From: Chitinophagaceae bacterium
GTDB taxonomy: Bacteria > Bacteroidota > Bacteroidia > Chitinophagales > Chitinophagaceae
Direction: 5' to 3'
NCBI GenBank assembly: GCA_026415715.1
Contig: JAOAGO010000025.1
Span: forward strand, 1-40,321
Length of the DNA: 40,321 bases
How positions within the stretch are numbered: the stretch's first letter is position 1; each line of letters opens with the position of its first letter. The position numbers were made by a program, and so were the translations under genes. Below are positions 16,070 to 24,416 of the stretch, one piece after another. The notes beneath the pieces were generated by a model that worked only from the letters and a program-made list of their open reading frames with translations, was not told the origin of the DNA and made no database searches.

Positions 16070-16819
16070 TTAAAGAACCGTTACCCCGGCTTTTTGATAA
16101 GGTTGTAATAACGGGGTACCCGGTTCAAGTTCTGTGATTAAGATATCAATTTTGTCTAACCCGCATACCTGTATTGGCTGCACCGTGTTAATTTTTTCAG
16201 CTATGGATAAACACACTACTTTTGCCGAAGATTCCAGCATGGCTTTTTTAATCTGAACCACATCCCAGTCATTGTCAGTTACTCCTCTTTCTGTATCTAT
16301 GGCATTTACCCCCAGAAAACATAAATCGGCTTTCAGCTCTTTGATTTTTGCAATTGCCTGAAGCCCTACCGTGATTTTTGAATTTTTGGAAATTTTATCT
16401 CCAATTACAATAACCTCTATGTTGGGATGATTGATATATTCCAGTACGGCAGGGATACTTCCCGAAATAAACGTAGCTTTTAATTGACGGGGCAGCATTC
16501 GGGCCAGTTCAATTATTGTGGTTCCGCCGCTGGTTAAAACAAACATGCCGTCTTTGATGAGTTGTACTGCCTTTTGGGCAATACGCATTTTCTGCTTCTG
16601 AGAATAAACACCGTTAGTATGTGAAAAAACATGACTGAAAGAAGGTGATAATGCGCCGCCATGAACTTTTATCAGTTTACCTTCCTCGGCCAGCTCCTGT
16701 AAATCCCGTCTTATGGTATCTTCAGAAACTTTGATTTCTTCACACAGCGTAGAAGATAGCACTTTATTGTGCAAATGAACCTGATGCAGTATATAAGCGT
16801 GTCTTTCTTTCTTTAGCAT
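16070..16819 (-). CDS. DeoR/GlpR family transcriptional regulator
   Basis: A 249-residue DNA-binding regulator. The N-terminal DeoR helix-turn-helix (about residues 4-57) has the family pattern VSEDTIRRDLQELAEEGKLIKVHGGA. The C-terminal sensor domain (about 75-235) has the phosphosugar-isomerase-like fold (VLTSGGTTIIELARML, CFLGVNAIDTERGVTDNDWDVVQIKKAML). DeoR proteins usually repress sugar operons and are relieved by a phosphorylated sugar. It is the first gene of the operon with SusC, SusD and DUF4397, only 31 bp before SusC, so it probably autoregulates the locus. Many Sus loci are driven by hybrid two-component, SusR or ECF systems, so a DeoR here is less common. Three phased repeats lie upstream. 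Confidence 0.92.
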   Translation of the reverse strand: MLKKERHAYILHQVHLHNKVLSSTLCEEIKVSEDTIRRDLQELAEEGKLIKVHGGALSPSFSHVFSHTNGVYSQKQKMRIAQKAVQLIKDGMFVLTSGGTTIIELARMLPRQLKATFISGSIPAVLEYINHPNIEVIVIGDKISKNSKITVGLQAIAKIKELKADLCFLGVNAIDTERGVTDNDWDVVQIKKAMLESSAKVVCLSIAEKINTVQPIQVCGLDKIDILITELEPGTPLLQPYQKAGVTVL

Positions 16820-16836
16820 AGTTAGTTTCGGCCTGT

Positions 16837-16844
16837 TAAAGTTA
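16837..16844 (-). promoter_or_regulatory. Possible -7 box of the DeoR-SusCD operon
   Basis: The minus strand reads TAACTTTA, one mismatch from TAnnTTTG, 17 nt before the DeoR ATG. TTG candidates lie inside the T-rich repeats upstream at non-ideal spacing, so the call is tentative. Confidence 0.3.
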
Positions 16845-16856
16845 TATTAAATTCTT

Positions 16857-16893
16857 GCAAAAAAACGCAAAAAGCCGAAAAATTTTGCAAAAA
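16857..16893. promoter_or_regulatory. Phased GCAAAAA repeats, candidate DeoR operator
   Basis: GCAAAAA occurs at 16857-16863, 16867-16873 and 16887-16893 on the plus strand, so the starts are 10 and 20 bp apart, on one face of the helix. The third copy sits in the perfect palindrome TTTTGCAAAA (16884-16893). They lie 38-74 bp upstream of the DeoR start codon, where an autoregulatory operator would be expected. Their role is inferred from position and pattern. Confidence 0.4.
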
Positions 16894-16968
16894 TGGTTGT
16901 TAATCTCGGAATGTCGAATTATATAAAATATATTATTGAAACATTGATATAAAAACGAATTCTAATTT

Positions 16969-17454
16969 TTACCTGAAAGTAAATCGTAAGGTAAGGCCAA
17001 CTACGGAAGGTTCAAACGAAATATCTGAGAAAAAATGTAACTCCGGTTTCCAGTCTAATGAAAGATTCAGCGGAATTTGTGAAAATTTATAATCTAATCC
17101 CACTACCCCTTGTCCGCCTATCCGAAATTCCGTTTGGTTTTTTTGTGTTTGGGGGTTGAAAGTTTTTACAAAACAGATAAAGGCGCCGCCGCCATAATAC
17201 CATGACAAGCCGGCGGGCAAGAGAGATTTGTGTTTATGCACAAGAGCGCCTATGGCCACAGGATCGCCGAAACTGAATAAGACCTCCACAGCTGATTTAT
17301 CCGTTACAAATTGTTTGAATGAAATGGAATTATTCTGAACCGCATGAGCGCTGCTGAATCGTACTCCCAACGCTGTTTTATAAGTTTGGGAATAAGCGAT
17401 TTGTGAACAAGATATGAGCAACAATGCAATCCAAACAAGTTTTCCTTTCGGCAT
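16969..17454 (-). CDS. Small outer-membrane beta-barrel-like protein, function unknown
   Basis: A 161-residue secreted protein. A signal peptide (about residues 1-22, with ISCSQIAYSQ) precedes a beta-rich mature part with alternating hydrophobic residues and a terminal aromatic-containing strand (LTLRFTFR), typical of a small 8-strand outer-membrane barrel. The segments ALGVRFSS, VEVLFSFG and GLDYKFSQIPLNLSLDWKPELHFF look like strands and turns of Bacteroidota OmpA-like or outer-membrane proteins of unknown role. The frame extends to a TTG at 17460, but I use the ATG at 17454. A -7-like TTTTTG ends 3 nt before it, so the mRNA may be leaderless. No partner gene is adjacent. Confidence 0.72.
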   Translation of the reverse strand: MPKGKLVWIALLLISCSQIAYSQTYKTALGVRFSSAHAVQNNSISFKQFVTDKSAVEVLFSFGDPVAIGALVHKHKSLLPAGLSWYYGGGAFICFVKTFNPQTQKNQTEFRIGGQGVVGLDYKFSQIPLNLSLDWKPELHFFSDISFEPSVVGLTLRFTFR

Positions 17455-17570
17455 ATTCAAAAATTAACGATTGGGAAATAAGTAAAAACATGTTGTGTGA
17501 AAAATGCTAAATGAATGAATGAAAAAATGGTGCCGGAAATTTTAAATGATTTGCTAAAACTGCAGAAATA

Positions 17571-19202
17571 TTAATACAAATCGTGTTTAGTTTTTGGCCT
17601 TCTGGGCTCCAGCCAGCGAAAACCGGGCAAACGCATTTCGGCGGGTTTCTTTTCCCGCATAGGCCAGATGGTGCCCTGCACATCGGAGCGAAAAACCACT
17701 TTAAATAATTCCCGTTCGGAAAAATAGGAATCCAGAATGTCTGACGTGGATTCATTTATGCCAATATAAGCGCTGTCTTCATCCTGAATAAAATAAATAC
17801 ATGAAACCTCGCCAACGGAATGAACAGAATCTATTACTCCTTGCGTAAACCACCCGGTCATGTTATCGGATTTTACCTGATTGTAAATGCCTTCATTTAG
17901 TCGGTTTACCAGGAAACTGTTGCGCAGCGCTTTCAGTTTTTCGGCTTTTTTATTTCGTGTAAAAAGTAAAAGGGTATCGGCCGAAATTTGATTATCTTTC
18001 GACCAAACGACCGGGTCGTAATACAGTCGAAAAACAGAATCTTCAAATGAATAAAACAAACTGTCGCTTACAGCTTGTAAAGAATCCGAAAAAATTTTTA
18101 CATTACGAAACGCTTCCAGGTAGCGATCGGTACTGTCTGTAGCTTTTTGTTCAGATTTTTTTTTGTTTTTTCCTTTTACCGAGGTCGTATCATTTGGATC
18201 GAATAGTTCTGATAATCTTCCGGAAAACAGGGTATCGGCTGAAATATAAACAGAATCATTGTCTTGTTTCAGAATCATTAGCGGTTTGTTGGTGGCCAGT
18301 GTTTTTTCTTTTTTGCGATCCTGAACAATAAGTCCTGCAACCAATGTGCCGCCTTCTGCCGTATCTTTTACCACGGCATTGCCGATTAGCTGCACAATTC
18401 CTGTGCTGTCATTGATGATGATTTTGTTGGCTGTATATTTTCTTGGTCCGTCTTTTATCAGGGGGCGCTGGCCAAACTCTGCTTTTCCGGAAGCTAAATC
18501 GTAAAAACCTTCCGTTGTTTCAATAATCCTGCCGCTGCTGTCACGAATCTGGGTTTTTGCAATAAAACGGGTCACCCGGCTTTGTGTATTGTACAGCAAC
18601 GAATCGGTTTGTATGGTGTAAGCCGGGTCTTTCAGCAGCACATTTTTTTTAAAATACACATCATGCATGTCGGCATAATACCATCCTTCCTGACTGGTGA
18701 GCACAGTTTTATTGCTGATAATTTTCCCTCCTTTCCGGAAATTGCCGATACTGGTATTCAAATCATATTCCAGCGATGAAGTAGTCAAAGTGCCTCTTCC
18801 GTCGGTTAGCCTGACTTGCCCTTCCAGGAATGCCGTTTTGCTTTGAATTTTGTAATGGAGATAGTTTGAATATACATGGGCGGTATCGCCATCATTGATG
18901 TGAATATTTCCCCAGGCATCAAAAGTATTTGTATGATGATTGATTACACAACTGTCGCAGTAAAAAAGAGACTTTCCTTGTTTTAACCTCACTTGTCCTG
19001 CCAGTATGGTAAGCTTTACCGAGTCGTTTACTTTTCTGAATTCCAGCTTACGGACTCCCTCCAGAATTTCTATTTCCTGCGTTGTATCCTGAAAGGATTG
19101 AGTGTACGATGAAGAAAAATCCTGTTTTTCGTTCAGGAAAGTTATTTTTAATAAAAGGTTGCAAAAAAGGAAAAGAGGCAGAATTGTAGCGTAATAATTC
19201 AT
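17571..19202 (-). CDS. OstA/LptA-like periplasmic protein
   Basis: A 543-residue secreted protein built of repeated OstA (LptA-type) units, the beta-jelly-roll that carries lipopolysaccharide across the periplasm. Repeats are seen as VKLTILAGQVRLKQGKSLFYCDSC, NYLHYKIQSKTAFLEGQVRL, DSLLYNTQSRVTRFIA and KIIINDSTGIVQLIGNAVV. The C-terminus is conserved-looking (LPGFRWLEPRRPKTKHDLY). It is much longer than E. coli LptA (185 residues), as expected for the Bacteroidota form. The start ATG is 8 bp after the MCE gene stop, so it is cotranscribed with the MCE and amidase genes. A divergent LptD-like gene lies close by. A role in LPS transport is a family inference. Confidence 0.85.
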   Translation of the reverse strand: MNYYATILPLFLFCNLLLKITFLNEKQDFSSSYTQSFQDTTQEIEILEGVRKLEFRKVNDSVKLTILAGQVRLKQGKSLFYCDSCVINHHTNTFDAWGNIHINDGDTAHVYSNYLHYKIQSKTAFLEGQVRLTDGRGTLTTSSLEYDLNTSIGNFRKGGKIISNKTVLTSQEGWYYADMHDVYFKKNVLLKDPAYTIQTDSLLYNTQSRVTRFIAKTQIRDSSGRIIETTEGFYDLASGKAEFGQRPLIKDGPRKYTANKIIINDSTGIVQLIGNAVVKDTAEGGTLVAGLIVQDRKKEKTLATNKPLMILKQDNDSVYISADTLFSGRLSELFDPNDTTSVKGKNKKKSEQKATDSTDRYLEAFRNVKIFSDSLQAVSDSLFYSFEDSVFRLYYDPVVWSKDNQISADTLLLFTRNKKAEKLKALRNSFLVNRLNEGIYNQVKSDNMTGWFTQGVIDSVHSVGEVSCIYFIQDEDSAYIGINESTSDILDSYFSERELFKVVFRSDVQGTIWPMREKKPAEMRLPGFRWLEPRRPKTKHDLY

Positions 19203-19210
19203 TCTTTTTA

Positions 19211-20191
19211 TTATCGGATAGTGTCTTTGGGAAGGGGCGAAGTTATGGGCCCTTTTTTATCCTTACGTCCGAATATAGAAATATTAACATACCGTTTGGG
19301 TTGTGTACGCAAATCATCCAAAAGAATTTCAAGACTGAGAGCTGCGTCATTCAGTTTTTTATATAAGGTTTTGTCATTTATCAGCGCCCCCAGGGTTCCT
19401 TGATTGCTCTGAATTTTTTTCGTCAAATCCCTGAATTCGGATATGGCATCGTCCAGTTTTTTCAGGGTTGGCTCTACCTCCACTTCAGAAAGTTTTTCTA
19501 CGGTTTTCCGGGCCATAGCAATAGTTGTCTTCAAATCATCCGAACTGTTTTTAAGGGTTTGGGAAAAACTTTCCGCATTTTGCAGGGTACGGGAAAGAAT
19601 GCTGTTTTCGGCATCCAGCAGGCGATTCAAATCCCTTGATGTTTTATTCAGATTAATCAGGATTTGCTGAAGATGAGCTCTGTTTTCTTCGGAGAGTGTT
19701 TTGTTAAAATTGCTCAATACCATACTCAGGCTGTCCAGCGAATTTTTCAGTTTTTCCGAAACCGGACTCAACTGGTCTCTGATGGAATTCAATAAATCGG
19801 ATGAAGGTATGGTGTTCAATGTATCGCCGGCTTTCAGCATTTCCTTGCTGTTGCCTTTGATAATATTGATATAAGCGGCGCCAACCGGAGGGGATGAGAT
19901 GGTAGCTCTGGAATCAACCGGAATATTTATATCCTGGGTAAGATGAATTGTGGCAATTATACCGCTCAGGTCTTTGTCTTTGGCAGTGATGTCATATACA
20001 TTACCTATTATGTAACCATTTATTTTAACTACATTGGATTTGGAAAGAGAACCCAGATCCCGGAAGACAGCATATATTTTTTTACTTTTCCTGAAAATGG
20101 TATTTCCTTTCAGAAAGTTGAAACCCAGCACTAGAACGGTAAGCGCCGTAATTGTCAATACGCCCACCTTGGTTTCATTACTGACTTTCAT
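19211..20191 (-). CDS. MCE (MlaD-like) family lipid-transport protein
   Basis: A 326-residue inner-membrane anchored protein. An N-terminal transmembrane helix (about residues 10-27) precedes a single MCE domain (about 38-115, with YAVFRDLGSLSKSNVVKINGYIIGNV and ISSPPVGAAYINI). A long helical, coiled-coil-like region follows (about 120-285), then a basic tail. MCE proteins such as MlaD form hexameric rings that move phospholipids between the membranes. The ATPase (MlaF) and permease (MlaE) are not in this window. It lies between the amidase gene (94 bp upstream) and the OstA-like gene (8 bp downstream) on the same strand. Confidence 0.92.
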   Translation of the reverse strand: MKVSNETKVGVLTITALTVLVLGFNFLKGNTIFRKSKKIYAVFRDLGSLSKSNVVKINGYIIGNVYDITAKDKDLSGIIATIHLTQDINIPVDSRATISSPPVGAAYINIIKGNSKEMLKAGDTLNTIPSSDLLNSIRDQLSPVSEKLKNSLDSLSMVLSNFNKTLSEENRAHLQQILINLNKTSRDLNRLLDAENSILSRTLQNAESFSQTLKNSSDDLKTTIAMARKTVEKLSEVEVEPTLKKLDDAISEFRDLTKKIQSNQGTLGALINDKTLYKKLNDAALSLEILLDDLRTQPKRYVNISIFGRKDKKGPITSPLPKDTIR

Positions 20192-20285
20192 TAAACTGCT
20201 TTTTCGGGTAAATCTTTAAAAACAGGCAAATTAATTAATAATTTTTTTTCTCAAAAAACACAGATAGTATAGAAATTTTTCTTAC

Positions 20286-21320
20286 TTATTCGACGGGATA
20301 GGTGAAAGAGTGTTTATGGCTTTCAATATCTTGTACATGACGGAGGAAATGAAAAACATCATTTTTTACCGACGGTTTGTTTGAAGAGGGCTCTGCCTCG
20401 TTTTCATTGGTTTGACGTTTTTCGAGCCATGAAATATAATTTTTCAATGCCAGAACAATGCAACGGGATATTTCACGCTGTCCTTCTTTGCTGTTGAGAT
20501 AATTTTCTTCTTCCGGGTTTGTAATAAATCCCGTTTCAATCAGAACGCTGGGCATTGCAGTGGCCTGTAATACCCAGATTCCGATTTGCCTTTGTCTGAC
20601 ATCGCGGTCAACCCTGCCGATTTTTACAAATTCATCCTGCACCATGCCGGCAAATGTTGCGCTTCGTTTAAAAAATTGCTTGGTTTTTAAAAGCGCCATG
20701 GCCACAAATTCCGGCGAATTTACGTCTATGGGACCGTAACGTTCTTTATAGTTTTCTTCGGCAAATATTACGGAGTTTTCCCGAATAGCCAGTTCCTTGT
20801 CTTCTGTTTTATGAGCACCCCATATATATGTTTCGGTTCCTTTTGCCTGGCTGGGCTCTGTCCAGTAGCGATACTGAGGCACTTCTTTCACTTTTTTCTT
20901 TCGGTTTTTTCCTTTGCCCACATAGTAAGTTACTTGTTTGTACCCTATAAGTTCCGAGCGGCGAACAGGAGGCGCAGCATTGCAATGAATACTGATAAAC
21001 AAATCGCCGTTGTTTTCATTGGCAATTTCTGCCCTGCGGTATAATGAAGTTATTTTTTCCGTTGGCCGGGTTTCCACTACTTTTATTTCCGGAAAATTTT
21101 TTTTGATGTCCTCAACCAGAATTTTTGAAATCGCCAGGCAAATTTCATCTTCCCATGAATATGAACCTTTCGCACCATCGTATCCTCCGTTTGGACGAAT
21201 ACCGTGACCCGCATCAATAATGATTGTTTTCAGTACCTTCTGTTTTTCTTTCCTTATGTCTCTTACAGAATCAGACGACATCAGGAAAACAACTGTAATG
21301 ACAGCAAAGAAATACTTCAT
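20286..21320 (-). CDS. N-acetylmuramoyl-L-alanine amidase (Amidase_3)
   Basis: A 344-residue secreted zinc amidase that cleaves the peptide from N-acetylmuramic acid in peptidoglycan. A short signal-like N-terminus is followed by the catalytic domain with the zinc ligands: His in IIIDAGHG, Glu in SYSWEDEICL, His in LFISIHCNA, and the catalytic Glu in PSVLIETGF. A basic insert (GKGKNRKKKVKEV) lies between the second His and the C-terminal Glu, and the last 40 or so residues form a non-conserved tail. It is the first gene of a probable amidase-MCE-OstA operon and is divergent from the LptD-like gene, with 137 bp between the starts. Confidence 0.93.
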   Translation of the reverse strand: MKYFFAVITVVFLMSSDSVRDIRKEKQKVLKTIIIDAGHGIRPNGGYDGAKGSYSWEDEICLAISKILVEDIKKNFPEIKVVETRPTEKITSLYRRAEIANENNGDLFISIHCNAAPPVRRSELIGYKQVTYYVGKGKNRKKKVKEVPQYRYWTEPSQAKGTETYIWGAHKTEDKELAIRENSVIFAEENYKERYGPIDVNSPEFVAMALLKTKQFFKRSATFAGMVQDEFVKIGRVDRDVRQRQIGIWVLQATAMPSVLIETGFITNPEEENYLNSKEGQREISRCIVLALKNYISWLEKRQTNENEAEPSSNKPSVKNDVFHFLRHVQDIESHKHSFTYPVE

Positions 21321-21438
21321 GCGTTTCGGTTTTTCAGGTGATAGCTGAATTTTAAAACAGATAGATTCTCAAAATAACGAATTAACATATTTTTCAAAAT
21401 ATTCAGAATTCGGTTTTAGTCAAGGCTAAGGAATCATT

Positions 21439-21446
21439 TACTTTTG
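21439..21446 (+). promoter_or_regulatory. lptD-like gene -7 promoter box
   Basis: TACTTTTG is an exact TAnnTTTG match, ending 11 nt before the ATG at 21458. A possible alternative start, the GTG at 21446, overlaps the box and is therefore unlikely. Confidence 0.55.
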
Positions 21447-21457
21447 TGCCTGATTCA

Positions 21458-24178
21458 ATGAAGCAGATTTACAAAATTACATCATTTCTCCTGTTTGGAT
21501 GCCTTTTTATGGCTACATTAATTTATTCACAAACGTGGAAAAGCTCTATTTGTGCTTATTCAACAAAACACAGGAATACTGTTTTAACATTTTTTTTAAC
21601 AACTTACACCGATACAACAAAACCCCTACAGAAAAAAATAAAAGAAGATGTTACGCAAGACACGAGTATCTCCCAACATACCGATTCATTGATTACGGAA
21701 ATCAAAACCGATACTTTTTATTTTAAAATTTCGAAAGATTCGCTGGATGCTCCGGTTCGTTATCGGGCCTCCGACTCGGCCGTGGTATTTATCAGGGAAA
21801 AAAAAATTTATTTGTTCGGAAAAACAAAAACAGAACACAAAGACATGCTGCTTACCGCGCCGAAAGTGGAACTGGATCAGCAAACAAATATTATCACGGC
21901 CATGAAAGCCGTGGACAGCGCCGGCCGGTTGATTGAACAGGCCCGATTCAAAAATGCAACAAATGAATTCGTGGCCGACACCATGCGGTTTAACTTTAAA
22001 ACACAGGTAGGCATTACAAAAAATACCACCACAAAAGAAGGTGAATTTTTTATGTATGGTCAGGCTGCCAAAAAAGTGAACGAAAACACGACATTTATCA
22101 AAGGTGCCCGTTTCACTACCTGTAATCTGGATGAACCTCATTTTGCTTTTCTGACCGGAAAAATGAAAGTGGTGAATAACAAGGTGGCCGTTTCCGGTCC
22201 CACTCATCCTGAGTTTGAAGGTGTGCCGGTTCCCATTTGGTTGCCCTTCGGATTATACCCGCTAACCAAAGGAAGACATTCTGGATTTTTGCCGCCCCGT
22301 TTCAGCGCGAATGAACAGTTCGGATTAGGATTGGAAGGAATGGGATACTATAAAGTTCTGAATGATTACTGGGATGCAAAAATTTTTGGCAATTTATACT
22401 CATACGGCGGATGGTCGCTCAATCTGAATCCCACATATCGCAGAAGATATAAATACAACGGTTCTTTTAAATTCAGTATTCTCAGCACAAAGCTGAACTT
22501 TAAAGGCGACCCGGATTTTGTCAGAAACAAAAGTTTTTCCATATCGTGGTCTCATGCCATAGACGGCAAGGCTCGTCCGGGAACCAACTTTACCGCATCC
22601 GTTAATGCTGGCTCTACCCGTTACAACCAGTTTATTCCCAACAATGCCAATCAAAACTTTCAGAACCAGCTGTATTCTTCCATAACGTACTCTAAAGCAT
22701 GGCCGGGTAAACCTTATAATATCACACTGGCCGCAAATCACAACCAAAACAACCTGACCCGTTTGGTGAATGTCAGTTTGCCCGATATCGGATTTACGGT
22801 AAATACGCTTTTCCCCTTTCAGGGAAAAAATGCAACCGGCACAAAATGGTATGAAAAGCTGGGCATTGCCTATAACGGCACTTTCCGGAATCAGTTTTCT
22901 TTTTACGATTCTGCTTTCCGCTTCAGAAAAATTATTGACACCCTGCAGTGGGGAGCACAGCATAATTTTCCCGTAACGCTGGCGTTGCCTCCGGTACTGG
23001 GCGGAGCCATCATCATTTCGCCCGGCGTATCTTATTCACAAATCTGGGCAGCGCAAAAGTTAAGACGTAAATGGAACCCTGCCACGCAAAAAGCTGACAC
23101 CACCATAACTAAAGGATTTTTTACAGACCATCAGTTGAGTTTTTCTTTGGGATTCAATACAGCCATATTCGGCACATTTGAATTCAGAAAATCAAAGGTC
23201 GTAGCCATCCGTCATGTTATCCGTCCCACCGTCAGCTTCAATTATCGTCCTGACCTTTCCAGAAAATTTTATTATACCGACACACTGGTGAGAGGTTTTG
23301 TTACCCGCTTTTCCGAGCTTTCCGGCGCCTTGTATCCCGGATTTGCCGAAGGCAAAAGCGGAGGTATAGGAATACAATTCGACAATAACCTGGAAATGAA
23401 AGTACGTTCCCGTAAAGACACTGCAGAGGGTGGAATAAAGAAAGTAAAACTCATTGACGGATTTGGCTTTACCACGGGGTATAATTTTCTTCGCGACTCC
23501 ATGAAGCTGGATGTTTTCAATCTCTACATCAGAACCACGTTGTTTGAAAAAATCAGCATCACGGCCAATTCCGTATTAAGCCCTTATCAAACCAATGCTA
23601 TCGGACAGGACATTGCCAAATATGCCTGGCAGGGCGGACGCTTCAGAATAGGAAGGCTTACCAACGGAAGCATCTCCGTAAGTACAAACTTTGAAAGCAA
23701 GCCTAAAGACCCCAAGAAAGAAGAAGAGCGAAAAAAACAGGCACAAATGCGTCTGGCCGATCCTGCATTGATTATGGAGCAGCAACAACTGCTGGATTAC
23801 ATGCGTCAGAATCCTTCGGAATTTGTTGACTTTAATATTCCCTGGCGTGTCAATCTGAATTATTCTTTATCGTTTTTCAGCCGGTTTAATGCGGATAAAT
23901 TGCGCTTTACCACAGAATTTACTTCCAACATTTCATTCAACGGCGGATTTAATCTTTCGCCCAAATGGAATTTATCGGCAAACGGATTTTATGATATAAG
24001 ATCCAAAAAATTGCAGATGTTTACAATGGGCATCACCCGCGATATGCACTGCTGGCAAATGACAATTGATGTGACTCCCATAGGCTTGTTCAGGTATTTC
24101 AGTTTTTCTATCAGTCCCAAATCGTCGGTATTGCAGGATCTGCGCATCAACCGAACAAGAATGTTCCCTAATTTTTGA
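21458..24178 (+). CDS. LptD-like outer-membrane LPS-assembly protein
   Basis: A 906-residue outer-membrane protein of the putative LPS-assembly (LptD-like) family. After a signal segment (about residues 1-25) there is an OstA-type domain (VRYRASDSAVVFIREKKIYLFGKTKTEH, followed by EQARFKNATNEFVADTMRFNF). A long beta-barrel follows, with GFLPPRFSANEQFGLGLEG and many paired strands. E. coli LptD has two disulfide-forming cysteine pairs; I see only a few cysteines (in TFTTCNLDEPHF-like and CWQMTID contexts), so the assembly mechanism may differ. It lies 137 bp from the divergent amidase-MCE-OstA operon, a neighbourhood I recall in other Bacteroidota. Its job would be to insert LPS into the outer leaflet. 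Confidence 0.85.
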   Translation: MKQIYKITSFLLFGCLFMATLIYSQTWKSSICAYSTKHRNTVLTFFLTTYTDTTKPLQKKIKEDVTQDTSISQHTDSLITEIKTDTFYFKISKDSLDAPVRYRASDSAVVFIREKKIYLFGKTKTEHKDMLLTAPKVELDQQTNIITAMKAVDSAGRLIEQARFKNATNEFVADTMRFNFKTQVGITKNTTTKEGEFFMYGQAAKKVNENTTFIKGARFTTCNLDEPHFAFLTGKMKVVNNKVAVSGPTHPEFEGVPVPIWLPFGLYPLTKGRHSGFLPPRFSANEQFGLGLEGMGYYKVLNDYWDAKIFGNLYSYGGWSLNLNPTYRRRYKYNGSFKFSILSTKLNFKGDPDFVRNKSFSISWSHAIDGKARPGTNFTASVNAGSTRYNQFIPNNANQNFQNQLYSSITYSKAWPGKPYNITLAANHNQNNLTRLVNVSLPDIGFTVNTLFPFQGKNATGTKWYEKLGIAYNGTFRNQFSFYDSAFRFRKIIDTLQWGAQHNFPVTLALPPVLGGAIIISPGVSYSQIWAAQKLRRKWNPATQKADTTITKGFFTDHQLSFSLGFNTAIFGTFEFRKSKVVAIRHVIRPTVSFNYRPDLSRKFYYTDTLVRGFVTRFSELSGALYPGFAEGKSGGIGIQFDNNLEMKVRSRKDTAEGGIKKVKLIDGFGFTTGYNFLRDSMKLDVFNLYIRTTLFEKISITANSVLSPYQTNAIGQDIAKYAWQGGRFRIGRLTNGSISVSTNFESKPKDPKKEEERKKQAQMRLADPALIMEQQQLLDYMRQNPSEFVDFNIPWRVNLNYSLSFFSRFNADKLRFTTEFTSNISFNGGFNLSPKWNLSANGFYDIRSKKLQMFTMGITRDMHCWQMTIDVTPIGLFRYFSFSISPKSSVLQDLRINRTRMFPNF

Positions 24179-24246
24179 TTTCCGAAAAAGATAAATTACC
24201 GGTCGAAAAAAACTGCAATAAAAAATTTGAAAATATTCGGATTAGA

Positions 24247-24331
24247 ATTCAATTCATGAATATTGAATGATTTGACTTACTATGAAAGTAAATAATTCAT
24301 TCATCTGTGTCACTTTGTAGTGAATGAATTA
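24247..24331. repeat. Two AT-rich inverted repeats between convergent genes
   Basis: ATTCAAT (24247-24253) pairs with ATTGAAT (24262-24268) around a palindromic TTCATGAA. Further on, TAATTCATTCA (24293-24303) pairs perfectly with TGAATGAATTA (24321-24331) around a 17-nt loop. They lie in the gap between lptD-like and plsC, which converge, and may end transcription in both directions. Without a GC-rich stem or T tract, this is only suggestive. Confidence 0.4.
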
Positions 24332-24416
24332 GGTAAAAATTTTTTTCACGAAGATAAATACAGCTTATACCGATCGTAAAGCAATGATTTTTGATAAAAA
24401 TTTCCTTTGATCAAGT

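Noticed and set aside
16820-16968. CRISPR-like array in the GCAAAAA repeat region
   Set aside because: The repeats are only 7 bp with 3- and 13-bp spacing and no cas genes are nearby. A regulatory site fits better.
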